A DNA stretch of 64,000 nt from Candidatus Poribacteria bacterium (GCA_958295815.1 OY282374.1:2314856-2378855); one strand, 5' to 3'. Positions 52,147 through 61,356 are shown, counted from the stretch's first letter. Notes: generated by a model from the letters alone, not told the origin. A program made the numbers and translations.

Positions 52147-52932
52147 TCACTGTAATAAATCAGTAGGAATACGAGACATTGGATAGTTGGCATCCTCGTC
52201 GCGATTCGCAACGATTTCCGGGATTTCGCGATCCCAATAGTCGGGTACGGTATTAGGACGACTGTGCCATGCGAGTATTAGTGTGCGTCGAATATCGGTG
52301 TAGTTTTTGTGAGCAGAATGTAAGATGCGAGCGTCTGCTATTACCAACGAACCGGCTTTTGCACAGACATCGACCTGATCCGGGTGATCACTAAACATGA
52401 TCGGATGGTCCTCTTCAATGAAACGTGCACCTTGTTCGTGTGCAGGCACTAATATATCGTGTAAATCGATACGCTTGCGGTGTGTGCCTGGAATAACTTT
52501 TAGACATCCATTTTCCCGCGATGTATCGGTAAGATAATAATTAAGAAAAATCGTCTGAGGCCACGGCGCGACGCTGAGGGGATCGTTCCAGCGCATCCAA
52601 TCTTGGTGCCAATAGAGTGGGGGTCCCCCCGCCTCCTTTGTCAGAATAATGATCCCTCCGGATGTTGTGAAATCTCCGAACCCAATTTGTTCTAACGCCA
52701 CGCATGATGGCTCCCATTCCAGCAGCTTGTGAATGTGCTTGTTATCTTCACCGCGGACATTGACGTGTTGTCCTTGATAGATGACATCTTTGGGTTCCTC
52801 GTGTCCTGCGATAAGCCGTTCTGATTCGTCTCGGAGTTCCTGTAAAAATTCCTCACTCAAAACATCGTCAATGACGCAGAAACCCTCTTCGATCATCTGT
52901 TCCCGTTTTTGTAATGCAACTTCAGGTGTCAT
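52147..52932 (-). CDS. phytanoyl-CoA dioxygenase-family protein (PhyH 4)
   Basis: A 261-residue Fe(II)/2-oxoglutarate oxygenase homologue with an intact site: Y-W-H-Q-D-W-M near residue 108 (H-x-D), V-I-P-G-T-H near 146, A-R-I-L-H-S-A-H near 203 (distal His) and R-R-T-L-I-L for 2-oxoglutarate binding. AAAGGAG precedes the ATG. It heads a run of minus-strand genes (PhyH 4, SDR, PhyH 3) with gaps under 40 bases. The substrate cannot be told from sequence. Confidence 0.88.
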   Translation of the reverse strand: MTPEVALQKREQMIEEGFCVIDDVLSEEFLQELRDESERLIAGHEEPKDVIYQGQHVNVRGEDNKHIHKLLEWEPSCVALEQIGFGDFTTSGGIIILTKEAGGPPLYWHQDWMRWNDPLSVAPWPQTIFLNYYLTDTSRENGCLKVIPGTHRKRIDLHDILVPAHEQGARFIEEDHPIMFSDHPDQVDVCAKAGSLVIADARILHSAHKNYTDIRRTLILAWHSRPNTVPDYWDREIPEIVANRDEDANYPMSRIPTDLLQ

Positions 52933-53081
52933 CGCTTACTCCTTTACGTGAAATGCGATTCTGACATTAATTCCGTCCAATAGTTTGCTGAACGCAAGTT
53001 TTTGTTATTTTATACGAATTCGTGAGAGAAAACAACAATTTTTCGCATCCTTGTCTATTTTTCTTTTCTGAGCAACCAATC

Positions 53082-53111
53082 TTGACCGACTTTACAAGTT
53101 TATGTTATACT
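53082..53111 (+). promoter_or_regulatory. promoter of the MNT-HEPN gene
   Basis: TTGACC at 53082-53087 and TATACT at 53106-53111 (spacer 18; TTATAC gives 17). AGGAGG and the start codon follow within 26 bases. Confidence 0.65.
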
Positions 53112-53136
53112 TTTGAAATAATAGGAGGCAAGACAG

Positions 53137-53895
53137 ATGATCACTCGGAAGGACATACAAGCAACTTGTGACGACATTGTTCGTGAATTCGCGCCGTTGC
53201 AGGTTATTCTTTTTGGGTCTTATGCGTACGGCACGCCAACTGAAGATTCGGATGTAGACTTGCTTGTAGTTATGGATATTCCTGAATCGGAAACAAATCG
53301 CCAAACGTCAGAGATTCGACAACGTATCCCGCATCGATTCCCTATGGATCTGCTTGTGCGTTCTCCGGAGGAGATCGCCTTTCGTGTTTCATACAACGAT
53401 TGGTTTCTTCGCGAGATTCTTGAAAAAGGGGATGTGCTTTATGAGTCCAGTGAATTTTCCTATAATATTGAAAAGCATCAGGGATCGCTCTGCGAGGAGA
53501 TCGGCATTATGAATGTATTAACACTGGAGTGGGTACAGAAAGCGGAAGAAGACTATGCTGCAGCAAAATGGCAACAGAGAGCCCCAATGCTAAACTATAA
53601 TCTAATCTGCTTCCTCAGCCAACAGTGTGCCGAAAAATACCTAAAGGCATGGCTTCAAGAAACAAACATTCCCTTTACAAGGACTCACGATCTCGGAACA
53701 CTACTGGACCTGATTACACCGGCCATCCCCACTTGGCGCGCTTGGCGGTCCGACTTGTCGAAACTTTCCAAATATGCAGTGATCACTCGCTATCCTGGTG
53801 GTTCAGCGACTCCGGGAGATACGGAACAGGCAATGCAAATCTGCACGAAGGTGCGTCAGGCAATTCGATCAGAACTCAAACTTCCTCAAAACTAA
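53137..53895 (+). CDS. fused nucleotidyltransferase-HEPN protein
   Basis: A 252-residue single polypeptide. The N-terminal MNT domain has F-G-S-Y-A-Y-G near residue 28 and D-S-D-V-D-L-L-V near 39. The C-terminal HEPN domain (about 128-248) has F-L-S-Q-Q-C-A-E-K-Y-L-K-A near 166, F-T-R-T-H-D-L near 187 and the R-Y-P motif near 225. In most genomes these domains are separate toxin (HEPN) and antitoxin (MNT) genes. I do not see the R-x4-6-H RNase motif in the HEPN part, so it may be of the non-RNase, substrate-binding type. AGGAGG precedes the ATG. Confidence 0.88.
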   Translation: MITRKDIQATCDDIVREFAPLQVILFGSYAYGTPTEDSDVDLLVVMDIPESETNRQTSEIRQRIPHRFPMDLLVRSPEEIAFRVSYNDWFLREILEKGDVLYESSEFSYNIEKHQGSLCEEIGIMNVLTLEWVQKAEEDYAAAKWQQRAPMLNYNLICFLSQQCAEKYLKAWLQETNIPFTRTHDLGTLLDLITPAIPTWRAWRSDLSKLSKYAVITRYPGGSATPGDTEQAMQICTKVRQAIRSELKLPQN

Positions 53896-53916
53896 TTAGA
53901 AAAGTAGGTTTGGCAA

Positions 53917-54735
53917 ATGAAAACGACAGGAAAAACTGTAAATATTCCGGTACTTGAGATCTCTTCAGAGGAACGTGCTGAAAATAAACTCACACCTGAA
54001 AGCGTTGGTGCTGGTACGCGCCTCTTACGCGAGGCAGGCTTAGTGGTTATCGAAAGCGTGCTCCCTCGTGATTGGATAGCAGAACTCGATGTCGCTATGG
54101 AAACTGTGCTTAGTAATGAAGAAGAGCGGCAAAATGGCGAAAATCCGATGCTAAAAATGCCATTCATGGACCCTCGCGTCATTGATAACCCCTTCGCAAT
54201 GCAGATTCTCAAAGCGGCTATGGGTGAGCAAATCTTCGCGTATCTGCCTTATGGATGCAACAGCACACGTCCAGGTAATGACATTCAGTGGATTCATCGA
54301 GATTCCGGTCAACTCTTCCCTGAACTCCCGTTCGCACTACCTGTTTCAACAATTGTCGTTAATATACCACTTGTAGATTTTACTGTGGAAAACGGTGCAA
54401 CAGAGGTATGGCCCGGTTCGCATCTCATTATAGATGACCCGGCGGTACGTAATTCACCATACAACGTCTGTGAAGAAGAGCGTGCTGCACAACACCCCTC
54501 TTTTCAGTTAGAAATGCCTGCAGGTTCAGTCGTTGTTCGCGATATGCGGTGTTGGCACCGAGCAATGCCGAACCGTTCGCAAACTATTCGACACATGCTT
54601 GCGCTTGTTTATTTCCGTCGATTTCACCACTCCCCCAATGCTCCAGGAATCTTCGGCGCACGGGTTCCAGATGAGATATGGAATAACATGTCTGAAGAAG
54701 CCCAAGAAGTATATCGCTTTCAGGCACACGATTAA
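53917..54735 (+). CDS. phytanoyl-CoA dioxygenase-family protein (PhyH 5)
   Basis: A 272-residue homologue with H-x-D in I-H-R-D-S-G-Q near residue 128, W-P-G-S-H near 166 and the distal His in M-R-C-W-H-R-A-M-P-N near 210, with a following Arg. AGGT lies shortly before the ATG. The gene is followed after nine bases by a glycosidase-like gene and preceded after 21 by MNT-HEPN, so the three may be co-transcribed. Substrate unknown. Confidence 0.85.
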   Translation: MKTTGKTVNIPVLEISSEERAENKLTPESVGAGTRLLREAGLVVIESVLPRDWIAELDVAMETVLSNEEERQNGENPMLKMPFMDPRVIDNPFAMQILKAAMGEQIFAYLPYGCNSTRPGNDIQWIHRDSGQLFPELPFALPVSTIVVNIPLVDFTVENGATEVWPGSHLIIDDPAVRNSPYNVCEEERAAQHPSFQLEMPAGSVVVRDMRCWHRAMPNRSQTIRHMLALVYFRRFHHSPNAPGIFGARVPDEIWNNMSEEAQEVYRFQAHD

Positions 54736-54744
54736 GGAAGAAAT

Positions 54745-55638
54745 ATGGAACGCACATTGCTGATTCACCCAGAAATGCCTGAGTTGGACAGAGAACACGG
54801 TTTCTCGAATATCAACGGTCCCTCACTCGTTCGTGTGCCAGAATGGGTAGAAGATCCGTTAGGTAAATATTACCTCTATTTCGCACATCACCGCGGTGCC
54901 TATATCCGACTGGCTTACGCTGACGCAATTGAAGGTCCTTACACCGTGCATCGTCCTGGTGCATTACATCGGGATAATACTGTTTTTCGAGGGCGTGACC
55001 ACATTGCATCGCCGGATGTACACATAGACGAAGAGAATCGCCGCTTCTTTATGTACTTCCACGGCAATTACGGTGGTGGGCAAGCAACCTGTTGGGCTAC
55101 CTCTACCGACGGTCTGAATTACACTCCTTCAGACACACTGGATAAGCGAAACGGTGCCTATTTTCGGGTGTTCTGGTGGAATGCCCATCCTTATGCGACA
55201 CATCACGGTTGGATTAGTCGGGCACAAACACCAGAATGGAAAGCGTCATTTACCGAGCGGGATACCCCACTCTTTCCGCGGAAGTCCGATGACGACAATA
55301 CCGGTTTCCCACGTCATACGGCAAATCACTTGGAAGGCGACACCTTAACAGTCTATTATTCGCTTTATGGAGATAGTCCAGAACGTATTAGAAAAAGCAC
55401 TGTGCAGTTGACTGACGATTGGAATGATTGGCATCCGTCTGAACCGATAGAGGTTATCGCGCCGAAATATGATTTTGAAGGGGTGGATTTGCCGATTAAG
55501 CCGTCAACGGGTGGGTTGGATCGGGAACGCGTGCATGAACTCCGTGATCCTGCTATCTATTGTGAGGACGGAAAAACATGGCTACTGTATTCAGTTGCGG
55601 GGGAACAAGGGATCGCAATTACTGACGTTTCTCAATGA
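54745..55638 (+). CDS. five-bladed propeller glycosidase-like protein
   Basis: A 297-residue cytosolic-looking protein (no signal peptide). N-G-P-S-L-V-R-V-P near residue 25, Y-Y-L-Y-F-A-H-H near 42, I-A-S-P-D-V-H near 87 and E-L-R-D-P-A-I near 271 resemble family 43/62/130-type glycoside hydrolases or phosphorylases. I cannot place the catalytic acids with certainty. AAGGAAG precedes the ATG. The last 20 bases overlap a small gene on the other strand. It may process a glycan supplied by the neighbouring transport and binding proteins. Confidence 0.72.
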   Translation: MERTLLIHPEMPELDREHGFSNINGPSLVRVPEWVEDPLGKYYLYFAHHRGAYIRLAYADAIEGPYTVHRPGALHRDNTVFRGRDHIASPDVHIDEENRRFFMYFHGNYGGGQATCWATSTDGLNYTPSDTLDKRNGAYFRVFWWNAHPYATHHGWISRAQTPEWKASFTERDTPLFPRKSDDDNTGFPRHTANHLEGDTLTVYYSLYGDSPERIRKSTVQLTDDWNDWHPSEPIEVIAPKYDFEGVDLPIKPSTGGLDRERVHELRDPAIYCEDGKTWLLYSVAGEQGIAITDVSQ

Positions 55639-55840
55639 GTCTTCCGACAAAAAAAATCAAAACGCCGAGCGTCATGAAACCCATTTCCACGCCCATTGCT
55701 TTGGATTCACTGTAATCGAACGGATTGACCCAACCTAAATAGAGTGCTGCACCTAAGCATACTATGCCCATCAGTTCAAAAGTCTTACCGATGTAATACA
55801 CAAATTCTCCGATGCTATTTATAGTAAAACCTACAATCAC
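55619..55840 (-). CDS. small two-helix membrane protein
   Basis: A 73-residue frame starting at GTG 55840, with AAGGG five bases upstream. Two hydrophobic segments (about 21-36 and 51-66) are separated by a short polar loop, with a basic C-terminus (R-L-I-E-K-R-Q). It overlaps the 3' end of the glycosidase-like gene by 20 bases, tail to tail. I do not recognise it; coding is likely because of the clear helix-loop-helix pattern. Confidence 0.5.
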   Translation of the reverse strand: MIVGFTINSIGEFVYYIGKTFELMGIVCLGAALYLGWVNPFDYSESKAMGVEMGFMTLGVLIFFVGRLIEKRQ

Positions 55841-55929
55841 ATGGACCCTTGTAAAGCGTCGGGGTTACAAACCCCTCCTACAAAGAGCAGATCTCATGTG
55901 TGTTAATAATATCTATACAACAATGTATA

Positions 55930-56640
55930 TTAGTAGAGGCTTTTAATATGTCCCCACTGAACCAATTTTTGCTGTTGGTTCGGCTCAATTCGTGCTGTGA
56001 AAATCAGGTCAGGAAGAAATTCGTCTTCCTCCGTATAACCCTCTGGTGCCCACCCTATTTTATGTTGAAGCTGCCCGTTATCGACATCGTTGTAGGCAAT
56101 ATCGAATCCGATGACGTTCCCTTTCCTGGCGAGATCGTCCAGGCGGAAACTTAATTCACAGGTCTGTCCATCGTTTCCCCATGCGACTCGTGTGAGTGGA
56201 GATTTTAACGTTCCCATCTCCTTGTGAATCGGAATTTCGAAACGGTAGAGAGCATCTTTCCGTCCTGAGTGGTGTGGATCTATATGAAGAATAATGTGAT
56301 CTTCGCGGGCAAGTTTTTTTTGATGCGTTTCAAATTGGTCGTCCAATATTTTAATAGCTACATAAAGGAATCCGTTCCGCCAAACGGCTGCAAAAGAGCC
56401 ACTGAAATCAGGAGATTCAGGCAAATGGTCCCCAGAAATTAAGTCTTGATCCAATTTCCCGGGGATCACTTTCTCCCACACGGGATCGTCGAGATAACCA
56501 TCTACGATCGGAGCGACTGCAACGAGGTCTGCGTTATATTGAAAATTTTGAAGACTTGCACCCGTAACGTGCCCTAATGCATAAGGCATCGCTATGAGAA
56601 AAAGGCTAAGTGTCACAAATACATATCTATTAAGCTTCAT
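55930..56640 (-). CDS. secreted CBM9-like protein with degenerate W-G tag
   Basis: A 236-residue protein with a signal peptide (residues 1-23). Its CBM9-type carbohydrate-binding pattern includes A-P-I-V-D-G-Y-L-D-D-P-V-W near 43, F-A-A-V-W-R-N-G-F-L-Y-V-A-I near 83 and I-G-F-D-I-A-Y-N-D near 177. Its end reads Q-K-L-V-Q-W-G-H-I-K-S. This keeps K-L, W-G and I-K at the tag spacing but lacks the Thr pair. GGAGG precedes the ATG. Probable extracellular glycan binding. Confidence 0.8.
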   Translation of the reverse strand: MKLNRYVFVTLSLFLIAMPYALGHVTGASLQNFQYNADLVAVAPIVDGYLDDPVWEKVIPGKLDQDLISGDHLPESPDFSGSFAAVWRNGFLYVAIKILDDQFETHQKKLAREDHIILHIDPHHSGRKDALYRFEIPIHKEMGTLKSPLTRVAWGNDGQTCELSFRLDDLARKGNVIGFDIAYNDVDNGQLQHKIGWAPEGYTEEDEFLPDLIFTARIEPNQQQKLVQWGHIKSLY

Positions 56641-57022
56641 GAGTTCCTCCTTCTTAGGATGACTCGTAGGATCGAACTTTTTTAATGAGATCCGTTCGCT
56701 ATATTTTTTATTCCTCTCTATTTAGAGGACTTTGATAAATTTTACTTTGTATTATTTTTGCGATCAATGTGTGCTGTAAATATACACTTTGCAGCTAATC
56801 AAAAACACTATTGTGTCTGTCTCATAGTTGCTTCCTTAAAAAGTATACCTTAAAAACGGATATTTATCCAGTTAAAATTGCATTATGACAGATTCAAGAT
56901 TCATGAATTAGCCGTATTTTTAAATTCAGTTGAAATTTGACAAAAAATTTGGTATACTTTTAAACAGGTTATGAAATCGCATTTTTGTCTGAGATCAGAT
57001 TTTTATAGAGAGGCAATTGGTT
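56641..57022. other. A/T-rich intergenic region upstream of ftsH
   Basis: About 380 bases between divergent genes. Apart from the promoter at 56930-56958 I see no repeat, RNA gene or open frame worth naming. Confidence 0.6.
56930..56958 (+). promoter_or_regulatory. promoter of the ftsH operon
   Basis: TTGAAA at 56930-56935 and TATACT at 56953-56958 with a 17-base spacer, 64 bases before the start codon. Confidence 0.7.
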
Positions 57023-58939
57023 GTGAATAAAAATACAAGAAGCATGGTGATTTGGTGGCTGATTATTGCTGGGATTGTTGTCTTCGGCATCTATCAGTTA
57101 TTCAACCGCAGAGATCCTGTTTACCAACTGGCAACCTCTGATTTTCACCAATACATAAAACAGGGACCAGACCTATTTGATGGGTATCTCGTATTAGATG
57201 AGGAATGGGTTGAAGGACGATTTCGCGCAGAGAGCCTGAACCAAATTCGCGCCGAAATCTTGAGCACTGTACCACCCCAAGAACAAGAAACCCATCTCCC
57301 ACCGAAATGGGAAGGCGAATTTAGAGCAAGCCGTGATACAATAGATGACTACGACATTCAAGCAAAGCTTGATGTGTCCGAAATTGACTATACTGTCAAG
57401 CCGCCATCCAAGTTTTCCCAAGGATGGCTCATTTTGGGGACGACCATCGTCCCGCTTCTCATTTTTTTAGGATTAATGATTTTCCTGTCCCGTCAGATGC
57501 AAGGCAGCGGAAATCGTGCACTCTCCTTTGGAAAAAGCCGCGCAAGGCTCCACTCCGAGACTCAAAAGAAAATAACATTTGAAGATGTCGCCGGTGTTGA
57601 TGAAGCAAAAGAAGCACTTGAGGAAGTTATTGAATTTCTTAAAGCCCCGAAAAAGTTTGAACGTCTCGGCGGTCGGATTCCTAAGGGTGTTCTACTGATG
57701 GGACCCCCGGGTACCGGTAAAACAATGCTGGCACAAGCTGTCGCTGGTGAAGCAGAGGTTCCGTTCTATAGCATCAGCGGTTCTGATTTTGTCGAAATGT
57801 TCGTCGGTGTAGGTGCATCTCGTGTCCGAGACCTCTTTGAAACTGGAAAGAAAAACGCACCTTGTATTATATTTATCGATGAATTGGATGCTGTTGGTAG
57901 ACACCGTGGCGCGGGAATCGGTGGTGGACATGATGAACGCGAGCAGACGCTAAACCAGCTGCTTGTTGAAATGCAAGGGTTTGATGCCTCTGAAGGGGTG
58001 ATTCTCATCGCAGCAACAAACCGTCCGGACGTTCTGGATCCAGCACTCCTCCGACCGGGTAGATTCGACCGACAAATCGTTGTCGATCTTCCAGATGTCC
58101 GTGGTAGAGAAGCGATACTCAACGTTCATACAAAAGAGCCTTTTAAACTTGCTGAAGATGTCAATTTGGGTATCTTGGCTAAAGCAACACCTGGGTTCTC
58201 CGGCGCAGACCTTGAGAATATGGCAAATGAAGCCGCACTTCTTGCCGCAAGGTGCGATAAAGAACATATTGACATGCTCTGTTTTGATGAAGCAAAAGAT
58301 CGAGTCCTTATGGGACCTGAACGTCGGAGCCTTGTTATTAGTGATGAAGAAAGACGCGTCACTGCCTATCACGAAGCTGGACATGCGCTTATGTTACATT
58401 TCGTGCCGGAAAGCGATCCTAACTACAAGTGTACGATTGTCCCGCGTGGTAGAGCTCTCGGTGTTACAGCAAAACTCCCGCTTGAAGAACGCCATAATAT
58501 GAGCAGAAAGCGGCTACTGGCACACATAATTTTTGCACTTGGCGGTCGTGTCGCTGAGGAAATTATCTTCGGCGAGCAGACGACAGGCGCACAAAACGAT
58601 TTTGAGCAGGCTACAAGCCTCGCACGTCGAATGGTTACACAATGGGGGATGAGCCACATGGGACCCCTCACTTTCGGGAGACGCGATGAACAGGTTTTCC
58701 TCGGTAAGGAATTGGCTGTCCATCAGGATTATAGCGAAAAAACTGCCATTGAGATCGATAAGGCTGTCCATGATATTGTCACGGAATGCTACAAAAAAGC
58801 ATACGATATTTTGGAGACCAATCTCGACGGTTTGAAGCTGCTAGCGGACGCGTTGTTGGAACGTGAAACCCTTGTTACCGAAGACATCGACGAAATCCTT
58901 GGACCCCGTCCTCAACTGCCCGCGCAAACAATCGTATGA
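57023..58939 (+). CDS. ftsH: ATP-dependent zinc metalloprotease FtsH
   Basis: A membrane-bound AAA+ protease that removes misfolded membrane and short-lived cytosolic proteins. GTG 57023 is the likely start: AGAGAGG lies nine bases before it, whereas TTG 57017 is too close. There are two membrane helices (about 11-27 and 137-157). Walker A G-P-P-G-T-G-K-T lies near 227, Walker B I-I-F-I-D-E-L-D near 284 and the second region of homology near 335. The zinc site H-E-A-G-H is near 450. All key residues are intact. The stop overlaps the folP start by four bases (ATGA), a pairing found in many bacteria. Confidence 0.95.
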   Translation: MNKNTRSMVIWWLIIAGIVVFGIYQLFNRRDPVYQLATSDFHQYIKQGPDLFDGYLVLDEEWVEGRFRAESLNQIRAEILSTVPPQEQETHLPPKWEGEFRASRDTIDDYDIQAKLDVSEIDYTVKPPSKFSQGWLILGTTIVPLLIFLGLMIFLSRQMQGSGNRALSFGKSRARLHSETQKKITFEDVAGVDEAKEALEEVIEFLKAPKKFERLGGRIPKGVLLMGPPGTGKTMLAQAVAGEAEVPFYSISGSDFVEMFVGVGASRVRDLFETGKKNAPCIIFIDELDAVGRHRGAGIGGGHDEREQTLNQLLVEMQGFDASEGVILIAATNRPDVLDPALLRPGRFDRQIVVDLPDVRGREAILNVHTKEPFKLAEDVNLGILAKATPGFSGADLENMANEAALLAARCDKEHIDMLCFDEAKDRVLMGPERRSLVISDEERRVTAYHEAGHALMLHFVPESDPNYKCTIVPRGRALGVTAKLPLEERHNMSRKRLLAHIIFALGGRVAEEIIFGEQTTGAQNDFEQATSLARRMVTQWGMSHMGPLTFGRRDEQVFLGKELAVHQDYSEKTAIEIDKAVHDIVTECYKKAYDILETNLDGLKLLADALLERETLVTEDIDEILGPRPQLPAQTIV

Positions 58940-59760
58940 ATTGTCGTGGGAAGACACTCACATTAGGCACAAACACACATCTAATGGGCATCTTAAACGT
59001 CACCCCCGACTCTTTTTCCGATGGCGGGGACTACCTTGATGTCCAACGTGCAGTTGCGCACGCTAAAATGATGGTTGCTGAAGGTGCTACGCTCATTGAT
59101 ATCGGTGGAGAGTCTTCACGTCCGGGGGCATCGCCAGTGTCGGTTGATGAAGAATTAGCACGGGTCGTTCCGGTCATTCAGGCACTTGCTGATGCGGTCG
59201 ATGTGCTCATTTCTGTTGATACATACAAAGCTGAGGTAGCGAGATACGCACTTGAGGCTGGCGCGCATATTGTTAATGACATCACTGCACTTTCTGGCGA
59301 TCCGGTAATGGCAACAGTTGTCGCTGAGATGGAAGCGGGTGTTGTTCTGATGCACATGAAAGGAACACCGCGTACGATGCAACAGGCACCACACTATAAC
59401 GATGTCGTTAGTGAGATTCGATCATGGCTTCAGGAAAAGGCGCGAAATGCTGAAGCACGAGGCATTGCTGGCGAACGTATTATTGTTGACCCCGGCATCG
59501 GATTTGGTAAAACTACGGAACATAACCTTGAGATACTCAAACGTCTCTCCGAATTCCGAGAGTTGAACAAACCGCTCCTCGTAGGCACTTCACGTAAGTC
59601 ATTTATCGGAAACATATTAGGGGTTCCCGTAACAGATCGCGTTGAAGGTACAGCTGCGACAGTGTGTTGGGCAATTACGAACGGAGCGGACATCGTGCGG
59701 GTGCATGATGTCAAGGCAAACGTTCGTGCTGCGCAAATGACGGATGCACTCTATAGATAA
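58936..59760 (+). CDS. folP: dihydropteroate synthase
   Basis: Joins 6-hydroxymethyl-dihydropterin pyrophosphate with p-aminobenzoate in folate synthesis. The 274-residue protein carries G-I-L-N-V-T-P-D-S-F-S-D-G-G near residue 18, G-A-T-L-I-D-I-G-G-E-S-S-R-P-G near 50, S-V-D-T near 92 and D-P-G-I-G-F-G-K near 177. Length is normal. Its start codon overlaps the ftsH stop, so translation is probably coupled. The conserved ftsH-folP order supports both calls. Confidence 0.95.
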   Translation: MNCRGKTLTLGTNTHLMGILNVTPDSFSDGGDYLDVQRAVAHAKMMVAEGATLIDIGGESSRPGASPVSVDEELARVVPVIQALADAVDVLISVDTYKAEVARYALEAGAHIVNDITALSGDPVMATVVAEMEAGVVLMHMKGTPRTMQQAPHYNDVVSEIRSWLQEKARNAEARGIAGERIIVDPGIGFGKTTEHNLEILKRLSEFRELNKPLLVGTSRKSFIGNILGVPVTDRVEGTAATVCWAITNGADIVRVHDVKANVRAAQMTDALYR

Positions 59761-59764
59761 ATCG

Positions 59765-60157
59765 ATGCACCACCAAAAGATTCAGGGAATTGGTATTGAT
59801 ATTGTCGAGGTCGAACGGATTCGAGAGGCATCCCGTCGATGGGGAGCTCGTTTTGAACAACGGGTCTACACGCAACAGGAACTCGCTTATTGTGGTGACA
59901 CTCCGACTCGATACTGGCGACTCGCTGCCCGTTTTGCTGCTAAAGAGGCAGCCCTCAAAGCACTCGGTACAGGCTTAATCACGGGTATGCGCTGGCAAGA
60001 TGTGGAAGTTCAACCCAATGCAGTCGGGAAACCGGAGCTTGTCTTACACGGCGAAGTCCAACGTTATGCCAAGGCATGTAATGTCAGTTCGATATTCGTC
60101 TCTATGTCCCATACAAATGCCTACGCTGTAGCACAGGTAACCCTCTGTTCTACTTGA
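59765..60157 (+). CDS. acpS: holo-[acyl-carrier-protein] synthase
   Basis: Transfers 4'-phosphopantetheine from CoA to acyl carrier protein. Signature I-G-I-D-I-V-E-V-E-R-I lies near residue 8 and R-F-A-A-K-E-A-A-L-K-A-L near 55, with the metal-binding Asp and Glu in place. An in-frame ATG at 59744 inside folP is an alternative start; 59765 gives an N-terminus closer to family length. No clear ribosome site precedes either. It follows folP directly, completing an ftsH-folP-acpS operon. Confidence 0.92.
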   Translation: MHHQKIQGIGIDIVEVERIREASRRWGARFEQRVYTQQELAYCGDTPTRYWRLAARFAAKEAALKALGTGLITGMRWQDVEVQPNAVGKPELVLHGEVQRYAKACNVSSIFVSMSHTNAYAVAQVTLCST

Positions 60158-60234
60158 TCCAACGGGCATGCCTATACCCAACTCCCTATATTTGAAAAGT
60201 TGATGTTTTACTGTGTCTTTGATATGAGGTATAA

Positions 60235-61332
60235 ATGAAATACGTTCACAGGTGGCTTTTCCTCGTATGCTATTTTTTGATTTGGAGTAGTATTGCTTCG
60301 GCGGCGAACACGACAGCAACGGCGGATAGTTTCCTTAAACAGTTAATCGGTGCTGAGTATCACGGAATGGGAGGCAGCTTTGCTGGTGGCACCCGCGGTG
60401 CAGATGCCCTCGGTAACAATCCTGCCGGTATCAGTGCTCCAGGTGGAAATAGATTAGTGGTTCATACAATCCGTTTTCCGCGAACGATCGCCTTACTCTC
60501 TAAGCCGAACCACGATTCTGCTTACGAAGATTATAGTCGGTTTGAACAGGGGGCATCTGGTATAGAAATGTTAAATTGGGTGATGCCAATGGGTAAATTC
60601 GGCACACTTGGGTTAGCAGTCGCCTTTGGGCAGGACGGTCCTTTCCGCCGTGTAAACTATCTTGGAAAAGCGATTAACAGTTTTCCTGAAAATAATCTCG
60701 CTGCAGGTTTCGGCTACGGTGTAAATATATTTGGTAACACCGTTGTCGGTTTTGATGCGAAATGGCTACGCTCTAAAGTGGTGGATGCTGATGCCACAGA
60801 GCATATCGGACATGGATATGCCTATAACGTCGGTATTATCCAGCAATTTGGTAGCGCACTTCACGTCGGTATCGCTGCGCGGAACTTAAGTAACGGACTT
60901 TCCTTTTCTAATATTGCCATTCCAGATAAAATAGAACGCACAATTGTTGTCGGTATTGCCTATCAACGAGAAATATCAGACATATCGCTGCGTATTGGGT
61001 TAGACGCACACCCACCCTTCAGTGATGGCATTCAGGCAAATGTTGGCGCTGAAGTGTGGTATCGAAATCGGATCGGTGGTAGAATTGGGTTTCTCAGGCA
61101 TACTGAAAAACGTTATGCCTCCGTTTTTCTACTCCAAGACGCTGCGTTTGAAACACAGGAGCGACTCTGGAAGGCAGAAGGGATATCCTACGGGATCGGG
61201 TTCCGATTCGGTAGCCTGACACTTAACGTCGGATATACCCCACAATTTAGACCTACGGTAGGAGAAGAGGAACGTCTTCACGTCGCTCAAGGTGAAGCGG
61301 TTTACACCTTTTCAATAGGGCAAACTTTTTAA
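60235..61332 (+). CDS. PorV/PorQ-like outer-membrane barrel protein
   Basis: A 365-residue protein with a signal peptide (residues 1-24, ending A-S-A-A). The N-terminal pattern G-A-E-Y-H-G-M-G-G-S-F-A-G near 41 and A-L-G-N-N-P-A-G-I near 60 is typical of the PorV/PorQ/UPF0164 branch of FadL-like barrels. The rest consists of alternating strands and the last residue is Phe (G-Q-T-F). GAGGT precedes the ATG. PorV in Bacteroidota shuttles C-terminal-signal proteins in type IX secretion. No other type IX component is in the window, so only the family is claimed. Confidence 0.75.
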   Translation: MKYVHRWLFLVCYFLIWSSIASAANTTATADSFLKQLIGAEYHGMGGSFAGGTRGADALGNNPAGISAPGGNRLVVHTIRFPRTIALLSKPNHDSAYEDYSRFEQGASGIEMLNWVMPMGKFGTLGLAVAFGQDGPFRRVNYLGKAINSFPENNLAAGFGYGVNIFGNTVVGFDAKWLRSKVVDADATEHIGHGYAYNVGIIQQFGSALHVGIAARNLSNGLSFSNIAIPDKIERTIVVGIAYQREISDISLRIGLDAHPPFSDGIQANVGAEVWYRNRIGGRIGFLRHTEKRYASVFLLQDAAFETQERLWKAEGISYGIGFRFGSLTLNVGYTPQFRPTVGEEERLHVAQGEAVYTFSIGQTF

Positions 61333-61356
61333 ACTGCCAGGACGCCAGTCTGAACT

